Below, piece after piece: positions 18,849-26,948 of a DNA stretch of 64,000 nucleotides; within the stretch, counting starts at the first letter, position 1; each line of letters starts with the position of its first letter. The stretch lies in contig NZ_JACIFY010000019.1 of the NCBI RefSeq assembly GCF_014197615.1, forward strand, positions 1 through 64,000, read 5' to 3'. Both the position numbers and the translations under genes were made by a program. Source of the DNA: Rhizobium esperanzae (GTDB lineage Bacteria; Pseudomonadota; Alphaproteobacteria; Rhizobiales; Rhizobiaceae). Below the pieces are notes generated by a model, which ran no database searches, was not told the DNA's origin, and saw nothing but the letters and a program-made list of their open reading frames with translations.

Positions 18849-18995
18849 ATGAACTTCTCTCGCTCTTTCAACAATTGGCGCAAGTATCGTCAGACCGTCA
18901 CGGAACTCGGTCGCATGACCAACCGCGAATTGCACGATCTCGGTATCGACCGTTCGGACATCCATCGCGTTGCCCGTGAGGCTTCTTCCCGCTAA
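18849..18995 (+). CDS. DUF1127 small protein
   Basis: A 48-residue basic protein: an N-terminal WRKYRQTVTELGRM helix followed by TNRELHDLGIDRSDIHRVAR, which is the DUF1127 (YjiS-like) core. DUF1127 proteins of Rhizobiales bind RNA or modulate regulatory-RNA turnover, stress and phosphate or carbon metabolism in the few cases studied. The ATG has GAAAGGGG upstream and a terminator follows at 19039-19068, so this is a single-gene unit. Confidence 0.9.
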   Translation: MNFSRSFNNWRKYRQTVTELGRMTNRELHDLGIDRSDIHRVAREASSR

Positions 18996-19038
18996 TTCCA
19001 GGCGATCCGCTCCTCCCAAGCAGGATCGTTCTCGGTTG

Positions 19039-19068
19039 AAACGCCCGCTGTACCCACAGCGGGCGTTT
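19039..19068 (+). terminator. Terminator of the first DUF1127 gene
   Basis: Stem AACGCCCGCTG/CAGCGGGCGTT with a short loop followed by TTCG. It is 43 bases beyond the stop codon. Confidence 0.8.
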
Positions 19069-19192
19069 TCGTTTGTCTGCTGCGGCTGCCGCCGCGGTTG
19101 CATGTTTTTGCGCCTCGTCCGACCGCTCAAAAAATATTCACCGCTTATTTGACGGGCATCATACTGCACAATTGCATGGCAGACGCCATTTA

Positions 19193-19207
19193 TTTGCACT
19201 GCACAAT
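19193..19207 (+). promoter_or_regulatory. Motif shared with the small-RNA upstream region
   Basis: TTTGCACTGCACAAT, about 87 bases before the second DUF1127 start, matches the motif at 18193-18207 in all but two positions. A related half (ATACTGCACAATTGCAT) lies 30 bases further upstream. CCTATATAAA at 19221-19230 could be the -10 region. Confidence 0.35.
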
Positions 19208-19293
19208 AAGACGGAGATCGCCTATATAAACATCAACCGCAGAGAGATAGGCGATCCCGCCATCCAGCGGACATTTGTTTGAGGAAAAAGACA

Positions 19294-19437
19294 ATGAACC
19301 CGATCCGCATTGCAAAAAGCTGGCTCAGCTACCGCCGTACGCTCAACGAACTCGGCGGCCTGTCCAACCAGACCCTGTCCGACATCGGCGTCAGCCGCTA
19401 CGAGATCCGCAACATCGCATCCCGCTCGTTCCGCTAG
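19294..19437 (+). CDS. DUF1127 small protein, second copy
   Basis: A 47-residue paralog of the gene at 18849: AKSWLSYRRTLNELGGLSNQTLSDIGVSRYEIRNIAS matches the DUF1127 core with Arg-rich ends. The ATG has GAGGAAAAAG upstream and a terminator follows. The two copies differ in most codons, so the duplication is old. The shared upstream motif suggests the same regulator as the small RNA. Confidence 0.9.
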   Translation: MNPIRIAKSWLSYRRTLNELGGLSNQTLSDIGVSRYEIRNIASRSFR

Positions 19438-19487
19438 TAATGGGCCGCTCATAGCGGGCCGCTAACAGCGAGCGTGATGCTTCCAAG

Positions 19488-19511
19488 ACGGCGCCCCCAG
19501 GCGCCGTTTTT
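19488..19511 (+). terminator. Terminator of the second DUF1127 gene
   Basis: ACGGCGCC/GGCGCCGT stem with a four-base loop followed by TTTTT, 50 bases past the stop codon. It also insulates trmFO. Confidence 0.85.
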
Positions 19512-19558
19512 GATTCCGGGGTGTTGGATCGCACCTGCCGACATGATATCAGCCCGGA

Positions 19559-20998
19559 ATGAACACGATCTCTTCCCATTCCCCCATCCACGTCGTCGGC
19601 GGCGGGCTTGCCGGTTCGGAAGCCGCCTGGCAGATCGCCAATTCCGGCGTTCCCGTCATCCTGCATGAAATGCGCGGCGTGCGCGGCACCGATGCGCACA
19701 AGACCGACGGCCTTGCCGAACTGGTCTGCTCCAATTCCTTCCGTTCCGACGATGCCACCAGCAATGCCGTCGGCGTCATCCATGCCGAAATGCGCATGGC
19801 CGGCTCGCTGATCATGGCCACCGCCGATCGGCATCAGGTGCCGGCCGGCGGCGCGCTCGCCGTCGATCGCGATGGCTTCTCCGAGGCGGTGACCAAGGCG
19901 ATCCACGACCACCCGCTCATCACGGTGGTGCGCGAAGAAGTTACCGGCCTGCCACCACGGGACTGGGATCTTGCCATCGTCGCCACCGGGCCGCTGACGG
20001 CGCCGTCGCTTGCCAGCGCCATCCAGGCGCAAACCGGCGAAGATTCGCTCGCCTTCTTCGATGCCATCGCGCCGATCGTCTACCGCGAGAGCATCGACAT
20101 GGATATCTGCTGGTATCAGTCGCGCTACGACAAGGTCGGTCCCGGCGGCACCGGCAAGGATTACATCAACTGCCCGATGGACGAGGCGCAGTACAATGCC
20201 TTCGTCGACGCGCTGATAGCGGGCGACACGGTCGGTTTCAAGGAATGGGAAGGCACGCCTTATTTCGATGGCTGCCTGCCGATCGAGGTGATGGCCGAAC
20301 GCGGCCGCGAGACGCTGCGTCACGGGCCGATGAAGCCGATGGGGCTGACCAACGCGCATAACCCGACAGTGAAAGCCTATGCGGTCGTGCAACTGCGCCA
20401 GGACAATGCGCTCGGCACGCTCTACAATATGGTCGGCTTCCAGACGAAGCTGAAATATGGCGCGCAGTCGGAAATCTTCCGGATGATCCCGGGTCTGGAA
20501 AATGCGGAATTTGCCCGTCTCGGCGGTCTGCACCGCAACACCTACATCAACTCCCCCACCCTGCTCGATCCGTCGCTGACGTTGAAATCTCGGCCCGGCC
20601 TGCGTTTCGCCGGTCAGATCACCGGCTGCGAGGGATATGTGGAAAGCGCCAGCGTCGGGCTGATGGCCGGGCGGTTCGCTGCTGCCGAACGCAAGGGTGA
20701 AGCGATCTCGCTGCCGCCTGCAACAACGGCGCTCGGCTCGCTGCTCGGTCATATCACCGGCGGCCATATCGTCACCGACGAGGAGCCGGGCAAGAGGTCT
20801 TTCCAGCCGATGAACATCAATTTCGGGCTGTTTCCAGAGCTCGAGCCGGGTTCGATCGTCAAGCCCGAAGGCGTCAAGCGTTTCCGCGGCAAGGACAAGA
20901 CGATCATGAAACGGCAGCTGATCGCACGCCGCGCACTTGCAGATTGCGCCGCCTGGCTTGGGCAGACTTCAACATCTGCCAAAAGCGACCCTGCATAA
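19559..20998 (+). CDS. trmFO: Folate- and FAD-dependent tRNA uridine-54 methyltransferase
   Basis: Makes ribothymidine at position 54 of tRNA using methylenetetrahydrofolate and FADH2. The 479 residues begin with the FAD-binding [16 protein letters not shown]; the catalytic block [19 protein letters not shown] with its Cys lies near residues 51-69; [22 protein letters not shown] near the C terminus is diagnostic of TrmFO. The start ATG at 19559 is the first in frame. The stop codon sits within a palindromic repeat. Confidence 0.95.
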   Translation: MNTISSHSPIHVVGGGLAGSEAAWQIANSGVPVILHEMRGVRGTDAHKTDGLAELVCSNSFRSDDATSNAVGVIHAEMRMAGSLIMATADRHQVPAGGALAVDRDGFSEAVTKAIHDHPLITVVREEVTGLPPRDWDLAIVATGPLTAPSLASAIQAQTGEDSLAFFDAIAPIVYRESIDMDICWYQSRYDKVGPGGTGKDYINCPMDEAQYNAFVDALIAGDTVGFKEWEGTPYFDGCLPIEVMAERGRETLRHGPMKPMGLTNAHNPTVKAYAVVQLRQDNALGTLYNMVGFQTKLKYGAQSEIFRMIPGLENAEFARLGGLHRNTYINSPTLLDPSLTLKSRPGLRFAGQITGCEGYVESASVGLMAGRFAAAERKGEAISLPPATTALGSLLGHITGGHIVTDEEPGKRSFQPMNINFGLFPELEPGSIVKPEGVKRFRGKDKTIMKRQLIARRALADCAAWLGQTSTSAKSDPA

Positions 20999-21038
20999 TT
21001 CCCTAAATCGGATCCGATTTAGGGGTAAGATTATGCAG
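20991..21038. repeat. Nested palindromic intergenic repeat at the end of trmFO
   Basis: A perfect 24-base palindrome (21001-21024, each half CCCTAAATCGGA) lies inside a second inverted repeat CTGCATAAT (20991-20999) / ATTATGCAG (21030-21038). The outer arm contains the trmFO stop codon. It sits between convergent genes and could form a long hairpin in either transcript. It looks like a dispersed rhizobial element. Confidence 0.7.
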
Positions 21039-21054
21039 CCATAAAGTGTAGCGC

Positions 21055-21513
21055 TTACTGCTTGTTCGCCGCCGAAATAAGCAGGTCCTTATCCGGCTCG
21101 GCGATATAGTTGCCGAGCAGCCAGAGCGCGACTTCCGACGCCTCCTTGGCGGAAGCGAATTCGAAATCGCCGTTATGATGCGGCGCATCGAGGAACTCGA
21201 TCACCAGCCCCCTGCCCGTTTGCGAGCTGACGACGCGCACACGGCCCGGCTGGATCAGATGGCAGGCGAAGTGACGCGACATGTTGCGCATGACGCCGGC
21301 CTTATTGTCGTGCAGGCGCACGAAGACTGCCTGGCCGTTTTCCGTCGGCTGCAGCTGACGGATCGCCTCGTTCGGAAAAGCGCGGCCGAACTCGATGATG
21401 GCGAGACCCGTGTCATGCAGGCCGTCTTCCTTGTTCTGCGCAGCCATGCGCGTCGCCGCAAAAGCAAAGAAGATGACGATGGCGAAAAGAACGCACCAGA
21501 CGATAATGCCCAC
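21055..21513 (-). CDS. Hypothetical protein with one membrane anchor
   Basis: A 152-residue protein with a membrane segment at about residues 2-23 (IIVWCVLFAIVIFFAFAAT) and a soluble remainder without a domain I recognise. The soluble part has an LLGNYIAEPDKDLLISA end and a stretch (GQAVFVRLHDNKAGVMRNM) suggestive of a small beta domain. The GTG start at 21513 has GGAGA upstream; frame extension to 21639 looks non-coding. It follows the phytoene-synthase-like gene on the same strand. Confidence 0.65.
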   Translation of the reverse strand: MGIIVWCVLFAIVIFFAFAATRMAAQNKEDGLHDTGLAIIEFGRAFPNEAIRQLQPTENGQAVFVRLHDNKAGVMRNMSRHFACHLIQPGRVRVVSSQTGRGLVIEFLDAPHHNGDFEFASAKEASEVALWLLGNYIAEPDKDLLISAANKQ

Positions 21514-21587
21514 GCCCGAGTCTCCGTTCAAAAAGGGTAGCGGTTCAAGGCTTGTAACGCGTGAGACTTGCGCGAGTTTGACCGAAG

Positions 21588-22445
21588 TCAGATTTTTCTG
21601 CGCGCTGCCGCCAATCCCATCTGCAGCTGGCGGCGCCATTGCGGCAGCTGCAGCGGCCGGTCGAACAGCAGGACGCCGCGCTTCTGCGCTCTGACGAGCA
21701 CCGGTTCGGCAAGCGTCGCCGGCAGAAAGGCCGGAAAGACGGCGGGCGCAATCGGTCCGGCCCCCCTCGCCTTTGCCAGATGCTCGCGGCCGAGGCCGGC
21801 GAAGGCTTCGATGGCGGCAGAGATGCGTGGCCGGTCTTCGCCGGCAAGGAAGACATCACGGTCGAGACCGGTGGCGGACAAGATCTGCAGCGGAATATAG
21901 ACCTGGCCGCGGCGGCGATGCAGCGGCATCAGCAGCAACAGGCCGGCAACCGCCTGGGCAACACCGGCATGGCCGGCCGCATCAGCCGATCGTGCCGCCT
22001 CTTCAGGCGAAAGCACGAGGCTTGCAAGCTGAATCAGGGCTGATGCCGTCTCGCCGGCATAACCTTCGAGCGACAGGCGCGTTTCCATCGGATCGTCATA
22101 AAGGTCGAAGGTGCGGGCCTCGATTATGTCGATCAGCGTCTGGCGCGGCAGGCGGTGCGTCTCGATCGCCGTCAGAAGTGCCGCGGCGACGGGGTTGGCG
22201 GCTGTCGAACCATGCGCGCTGCCTTCCAGCAGGTCGCGCCAATATTGCAGCCTGACCTCGCCGGGCAACGGCTCGTGCACGAGATCACGGATGCGGGCAA
22301 GCTCGGCATTGAATGCGTACAGCGCCGCAAGCGCGCCGCGCCTTTCCTCCGGCGACAGCAGACATGCAAGGTAACGGTCGCGATCGCTGTCGCGCAGCAT
22401 CGCCAGGCAGATCTCCTGGTTCTTCGCCATAGTCGCTTCAGCCAT
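21588..22445 (-). CDS. Squalene/phytoene synthase-fold protein (NDUFAF6-like)
   Basis: A 285-residue trans-isoprenyl-diphosphate-synthase-fold protein. The first helix RYLACLLSPEERRGALAALYAFNAELARIRD carries only part of the usual prenyl-diphosphate motif (the DxxxD motif is degraded), and the second motif near residue 130 lacks the full Asp cluster. This and its neighbours suggest the group homologous to the mitochondrial complex I assembly factor NDUFAF6 rather than a carotenoid or squalene enzyme. It begins two bases after the NDUFAF3-like gene stop. Start may be ATG 22445 or 22430. Confidence 0.75.
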   Translation of the reverse strand: MAEATMAKNQEICLAMLRDSDRDRYLACLLSPEERRGALAALYAFNAELARIRDLVHEPLPGEVRLQYWRDLLEGSAHGSTAANPVAAALLTAIETHRLPRQTLIDIIEARTFDLYDDPMETRLSLEGYAGETASALIQLASLVLSPEEAARSADAAGHAGVAQAVAGLLLLMPLHRRRGQVYIPLQILSATGLDRDVFLAGEDRPRISAAIEAFAGLGREHLAKARGAGPIAPAVFPAFLPATLAEPVLVRAQKRGVLLFDRPLQLPQWRRQLQMGLAAARRKI

Positions 22446-22447
22446 CG

Positions 22448-22834
22448 TCAGACCGCGATCAATGCCGCAGCGACGGCGCGCTGCTCGGCGAGCATGATAT
22501 TGAAGGTGCGCACCGCTGCCCCGGTGTTCATCGGATCGGAGGCAATGCCGCGCGCCTTCAGCGCCTGCTTCAATTCCTCCGGCAGTCGGCGAAGCTCGGT
22601 TCCGGTGCCGACGAGCAGAACCTCGATATCGGCAGCCTCATCCAGCACCCGGCGGAAATTTTCGGGCGACAGCGGTTTCGACATATCCATGTCCCAGCCA
22701 TGAATGCCGGAAGGCAGGCAAAGGATCGAGCCGCGATGCGACATATCGGCAAAGCGGAAGCCGCCATTGCCGTAAGTATCGATCGGCGCGCGCCCGGGAA
22801 AATGGGCGGCGCGGATTTCTATGCCTTTTGCCAT
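22448..22834 (-). CDS. Mth938-domain protein (NDUFAF3-like)
   Basis: A 128-residue single-domain Mth938/DUF498 protein with DAYGNGGFRFADMSHRGSILCLP-like opening (here IDTYGNGGFRFA) and the central VLLVGTGTELRRLPEELKQALKARGI motif. Its mitochondrial relative NDUFAF3 assembles complex I. It sits four bases downstream of secDF and two bases before the phytoene-synthase-like gene, in one operon. Confidence 0.85.
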   Translation of the reverse strand: MAKGIEIRAAHFPGRAPIDTYGNGGFRFADMSHRGSILCLPSGIHGWDMDMSKPLSPENFRRVLDEAADIEVLLVGTGTELRRLPEELKQALKARGIASDPMNTGAAVRTFNIMLAEQRAVAAALIAV

Positions 22835-22838
22835 GTTT

Positions 22839-25379
22839 TCAAACCACCGTGCCGGATTTTACACCAGCATCCGTCTTGTTGCTCTCTTCCCCGTCGGGAG
22901 CCTCCGGCCGCAGCCGAAAGACGATCAAGACAGGGGCGGCGATATAGATCGAAGAGAAGGTGCCGAGAGCGACGCCGAAAAGCATCGCAAAGGTGAAGGA
23001 GCGGATGACTTCGCCCCCGAAAAGATAGAGCGCCAGCAAGGCGAGCAGCGTCGTCGCGGCGGTCAGAATGGTGCGCGACAGCGTCTGATTGATCGACGCA
23101 TCGATCAGGATCGGCAACGGCATCTTCCGGTATCGCTGCAGATTCTCGCGCATTCGGTCATAGACCACTACCGTGTCGTTCAGCGAATAACCGACGATGG
23201 TCAGCACGGCGGCAATGCTCGTCAGGTTGAACTCGATGCCGGTCAGCACGAAGAGACCGAGCATAATGATGACGTCGTGCAGCGTGGCAATGATGGCGCC
23301 GACTGCAAACTGCCATTCGAAGCGGATCCAGATATAGATGAGGATCGCCACAAGTGCTGCCAGCATGCCGAGCGTCGCCATCATCGTCAATTCGCCCGAT
23401 ATGGCGGGGCCGACGACCTCCACGCGGCGAAAATCATAATCCTCCTGGAGCTCGCCGCGCACAAGCGTCGCCGCCGACTGCTCGGCATTCTCGCCGCCGC
23501 CCTGGGAGGCGATGCGGATCCGCGCATTCGACGGGCCGCCGGTGCGCTCGACAACGACCTCGCCGAGATTGAGATCGTTGAGGCGCGATTGGAGATCGGC
23601 AATATCGGCATTGCCCTGTTTTGCCGTCACCTCGATAAGCGAGCCGCCGGTGAAATCGATGCCGAGATGCAGGCCGACGGAGGCAAAGGCCGCCATGGCG
23701 ATCAGCGAGATAACAGCCGACGTCGTAAAGACATAACGGCGGATGCCCATGAAGCGGATATTGGCGTGTTCGAAAAGGTGCGTCAGGACGCTCTTCGACA
23801 AATGCCGGGGATGGCGCCGCTGCAGCCAGACCGCAGCAATCGAGCGCGTCAGCGTGAACGCCGTAAAAACGGTCGTCAGAATGCCGACCGCCAGCGTTAC
23901 GGCGAAACCGCGGATGGATTCGCTGCCGAGGAAGAAGAGGATGACGGCCGCGATGAAGATCGTGACATTCGCATCGACGATCGTTGCGAATGCGCGCGAG
24001 AAACCGCGGCCGACCGCCTCGGCGAAGGAATGGGCGGTTTTCTCCTCTTCACGGATGCGCTCGTAGATCAGCACGTTGGAATCGACCGCCATGCCGACGA
24101 TGAGCACGATGCCGGCAATCCCGGGCAAGGTGAGCGTCGCGCCGGCAAGGCTGAGCACCGCGACGATGAGGATCAGGTTGAAGAAGAGCGAGACGACGGC
24201 GATGACGCCAAGAATGCGGTAAAGCGCGATCATCAGTGCTGCGACCAGCACGACGGCGACAAGGCCGGCAATGAGACCGGAGAAGATCGATTCGGCGCCG
24301 AAACCCGGGCTGACGCTGCGCTCCTCGACGCTCGTCAGCGTTGCCGGCAAAGCACCGGCGCGCAGCATGACCGCAAGATCGCGAACCCCGTCCTCGGAGA
24401 AGTTGGCGGAAATCCGCCCCTCGCCACCGGTGATCGGCGCCTCGATGACAGGCGCCGACATCACCTGGTCGTCGAAGACGATGGCAAGGTGTTTGCCGAC
24501 ATTCCGGCCTGTCGCCTCAGCCAGCCGCGCTGTGCCCTCCGCATCGAGACGATACTCGATCGACGCGTCCTGCGTCTGCGGGTCGATGAGCGGCTCGATA
24601 TGCACCATGTTGCCGGCCGTGGCGAAAGCCGTACGGTCGACGAGATAGGGAACTGGCGGATCGTCCAGCGAATAGAGCACCTCGGATGTCACCGGCCAGC
24701 GGCCGTTCAGCGCCTCCTGCCCCGACATGCTTTCGTCGATCAGATGAAAGGAAAGCTTGGCCGGCTGGTTCAGGAGGTTCTTCAATCGCTCGGCGTCGAC
24801 CGATCCCAGTACCTGCACGACGATCCGGTCAACGCCATCGGGACGGACGAGGAAATTGTCGTAGCCGAACCCCGCGATGCGGCGGCTGACGATATCGAGC
24901 GACCTGGTCTGGGCGGAAGCAATGTCGGCAGCGATGCCAGCGTCGGAAATCTGCAGCGAGAGCTGCCCTTCCGCGCTCTGCTGCAGCGCGACTTCGGGTC
25001 CCGAACGCCCGCCAGGTGCCGTCAGAGGCTTCAGGAGATCGACCGCTTTCTGCGTCTCGGCCGGATCGGTGATCCGCACCGTGACGGTCTGGTCGTTGCC
25101 GGTCAGCCCGGTATAGCGGATGCCGGCACCGCGCAGCGCATTGCGCACATTGGCGACGACCTCTTCCAGCCGCTCCTTGACGATATCGGAGCGTTCGAGC
25201 TTCAGAACGACATGCGAGCCGCCCTGCAGATCGAGACCGAGCGTCATGCGGTCGTGCCGCAACCAGCCGGGCAGCGAGGCGCGCTGCGCCTCGCTCAGCA
25301 GATTGGGCGCAGCAGTGACGATGGCCGCAAAGGCGGCCAGCCAGATCAGAAGTGTTTTCCAGCGGGAAAAATGCAACAT
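22839..25379 (-). CDS. secD: Protein translocase SecDF, fused subunit
   Basis: A fusion of SecD and SecF in one 846-residue polypeptide, the accessory pump that uses the proton gradient to pull proteins through SecYEG. The SecD part has an N-terminal membrane segment, the TLGLDLQGGSHVVLKLE motif at about residues 45-61, a large periplasmic region and six membrane segments (about 360-540). The SecF part starts near residue 545 and has LGIDFTGGSLIEVTAKQ near 570 and six more segments. It follows yajC, as in most bacteria. SecDF fusions are usual in rhizobia. Confidence 0.96.
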   Translation of the reverse strand: MLHFSRWKTLLIWLAAFAAIVTAAPNLLSEAQRASLPGWLRHDRMTLGLDLQGGSHVVLKLERSDIVKERLEEVVANVRNALRGAGIRYTGLTGNDQTVTVRITDPAETQKAVDLLKPLTAPGGRSGPEVALQQSAEGQLSLQISDAGIAADIASAQTRSLDIVSRRIAGFGYDNFLVRPDGVDRIVVQVLGSVDAERLKNLLNQPAKLSFHLIDESMSGQEALNGRWPVTSEVLYSLDDPPVPYLVDRTAFATAGNMVHIEPLIDPQTQDASIEYRLDAEGTARLAEATGRNVGKHLAIVFDDQVMSAPVIEAPITGGEGRISANFSEDGVRDLAVMLRAGALPATLTSVEERSVSPGFGAESIFSGLIAGLVAVVLVAALMIALYRILGVIAVVSLFFNLILIVAVLSLAGATLTLPGIAGIVLIVGMAVDSNVLIYERIREEEKTAHSFAEAVGRGFSRAFATIVDANVTIFIAAVILFFLGSESIRGFAVTLAVGILTTVFTAFTLTRSIAAVWLQRRHPRHLSKSVLTHLFEHANIRFMGIRRYVFTTSAVISLIAMAAFASVGLHLGIDFTGGSLIEVTAKQGNADIADLQSRLNDLNLGEVVVERTGGPSNARIRIASQGGGENAEQSAATLVRGELQEDYDFRRVEVVGPAISGELTMMATLGMLAALVAILIYIWIRFEWQFAVGAIIATLHDVIIMLGLFVLTGIEFNLTSIAAVLTIVGYSLNDTVVVYDRMRENLQRYRKMPLPILIDASINQTLSRTILTAATTLLALLALYLFGGEVIRSFTFAMLFGVALGTFSSIYIAAPVLIVFRLRPEAPDGEESNKTDAGVKSGTVV

Positions 25380-25427
25380 TCTCTCGACGATCTTCCGATC
25401 CGGCGGCTGTCCTGCCGTTATCGCTTG

Positions 25428-25775
25428 TTACGCTGCGTCGGCCTTGACTGGTTCACCCTTGACACGAACGTCCGAAATGCCGCTGCGGACGATGCGAACG
25501 CGAACGCCGTCGGCGATCTCGACTTCGACTTCCTTGTCGTCGACGACCTTGGTGACTTTGCCGACGAGACCACCACCGGTGACGACCTGGTCGCCGCGGC
25601 GGATCGCCTTCAGGGTTTCCTCACGCTTTTTTGCCTGTGCGCGCTGCGGACGGATCAGCAGGAAGTACCAGACGACCATCAGCGGCACGAACAGGATGAT
25701 CATTTCGAAACCGGAGCCGCCGAAACCGGTTGCGGTGTCGGTCGCACTCTGGGCGAATGCCGGGGTGATGAACAT
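25428..25775 (-). CDS. yajC: Preprotein translocase accessory subunit YajC
   Basis: A 115-residue single-pass membrane protein that joins SecDF. The membrane segment IILFVPLMVVWYFLLIRPQ is at about residues 24-42, followed by the typical QRAQAKKREETLKAIRRGDQVVTGGGLVGKV domain. I start it at ATG 25775, which has GAGGAG upstream; the open frame continues to 25919 but that part does not resemble YajC. It begins the yajC-secDF-NDUFAF3-like-NDUFAF6-like operon and is divergent from the DUF815 ATPase gene. Confidence 0.93.
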   Translation of the reverse strand: MFITPAFAQSATDTATGFGGSGFEMIILFVPLMVVWYFLLIRPQRAQAKKREETLKAIRRGDQVVTGGGLVGKVTKVVDDKEVEVEIADGVRVRIVRSGISDVRVKGEPVKADAA

Positions 25776-25951
25776 GCTAAACTCCTCAGCTTGGCGGCGG
25801 AACCCCGCCTCTTTTTCAGGTTGCCGGACTATAATTGCCGCTTCGATGAATGCAACAGAAACAGCCGGAAACAGTACCGATTCCGCTGCCTCATAACCTT
25901 TCCGCCGACAAAACGCCATGGTACCCCGCAGCGAAACACAGGAGGCCCGCG

Positions 25952-26824
25952 ATGACCGAGGAAATCAACACCGCCCTGCTTGCCGAACTGAAGCGGCTCG
26001 CCGATGCCGTTCAGCGCCTTGCCGGACCGGCGCCTGCCGTCAACGACTGGGATGCGGCGGACTGTTTCGTCTGGGCGCCGATGCGCCAGCACCTGCAGCC
26101 GGTGAAAAAACCGAACCGGGTGGCGCTGAAGCTCATCCGCGGCGTCGATCATGTGCGCGATATCCTGCATGAAAATACGGTGCGTTTCGCCGAGGGTTAT
26201 GCCGCCAACAATGTGCTGCTCTGGGGCGCACGCGGCATGGGCAAATCCTCCCTTGTCAAGGCGGTGCACGAGGATGTCCGGGGTGAAAGCGGCGTCGCGC
26301 TGAAGCTGGTCGAAGTCCATCGCGAGGATATTGCGAGCCTCCCCACCCTGCTCGATCTTCTGAAGGACACACCCTACCGCGTCATCGTTTTCTGCGACGA
26401 CCTCTCCTTCGATCATGACGACACCGCCTACAAGTCGCTGAAGGCGGCACTCGACGGCGGCGTCGAGGGGCGGCCGGACAATGTCCTCTTCTACGCCACT
26501 TCAAACCGGCGCCATCTCCTGCCGCGCCATATGATGGAAAATGAGCAGTCGACGGCGATCAATCCGTCTGAGGCGGTCGAAGAGAAGGTTTCGCTATCCG
26601 ATCGCTTCGGCCTTTGGCTCGGCTTCCATAAATGCAGCCAGGAAGACTATCTCGGCATGATCGACGGCTATGCCGACCACTTCAAGCTCGGGCTCGAGCG
26701 CGACAAGATGCATGCCGAGGCGCTGGAATGGGCGACGACGCGCGGCGCGCGCTCCGGTCGCGTCGCCTGGCAATATATTCAGGATCTTGCCGGACGCATG
26801 CGCGTTCACATCGACAGGGCCTGA
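25952..26824 (+). CDS. DUF815 AAA ATPase
   Basis: A 290-residue AAA ATPase with Walker A GARGMGKSSLVKA near residues 91-103, Walker B VIVFCDDLSFD near residues 147-157 and an arginine-containing ATSNRRHLL box near 192. The DUF815 family is related to MoxR/ClpX-type ATPases and has no agreed function. The ATG at 25952 is preceded by AGGAGG; an upstream in-frame start at 25850 would add 34 residues without family support. It is divergent from yajC, an arrangement that is common in alphaproteobacteria. Confidence 0.85.
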   Translation: MTEEINTALLAELKRLADAVQRLAGPAPAVNDWDAADCFVWAPMRQHLQPVKKPNRVALKLIRGVDHVRDILHENTVRFAEGYAANNVLLWGARGMGKSSLVKAVHEDVRGESGVALKLVEVHREDIASLPTLLDLLKDTPYRVIVFCDDLSFDHDDTAYKSLKAALDGGVEGRPDNVLFYATSNRRHLLPRHMMENEQSTAINPSEAVEEKVSLSDRFGLWLGFHKCSQEDYLGMIDGYADHFKLGLERDKMHAEALEWATTRGARSGRVAWQYIQDLAGRMRVHIDRA

Positions 26825-26948
26825 AAGCCAAAGCGCGCCGCATGAACCAGGTTCGGTGCGACGCGCCTCAGTCAGGTTCAAGGCCTCGGGCATTGCAAGC
26901 AACACCCGAAGGCCGGAATGATCAGCGTTTATCCAACGCCGCCATGGG

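Noticed and set aside
18495-19199. A 234-codon minus-strand frame covering the first DUF1127 gene
   Set aside because: It runs across a terminator and a better supported gene on the other strand, and lacks a ribosome site.
22821-25955. A 1044-codon open frame on the plus strand opposite secDF and yajC
   Set aside because: It is antisense to clear genes, its translation is rich in Arg, His and Asp with no family resemblance, and it is the usual mirror effect of high-GC third positions.
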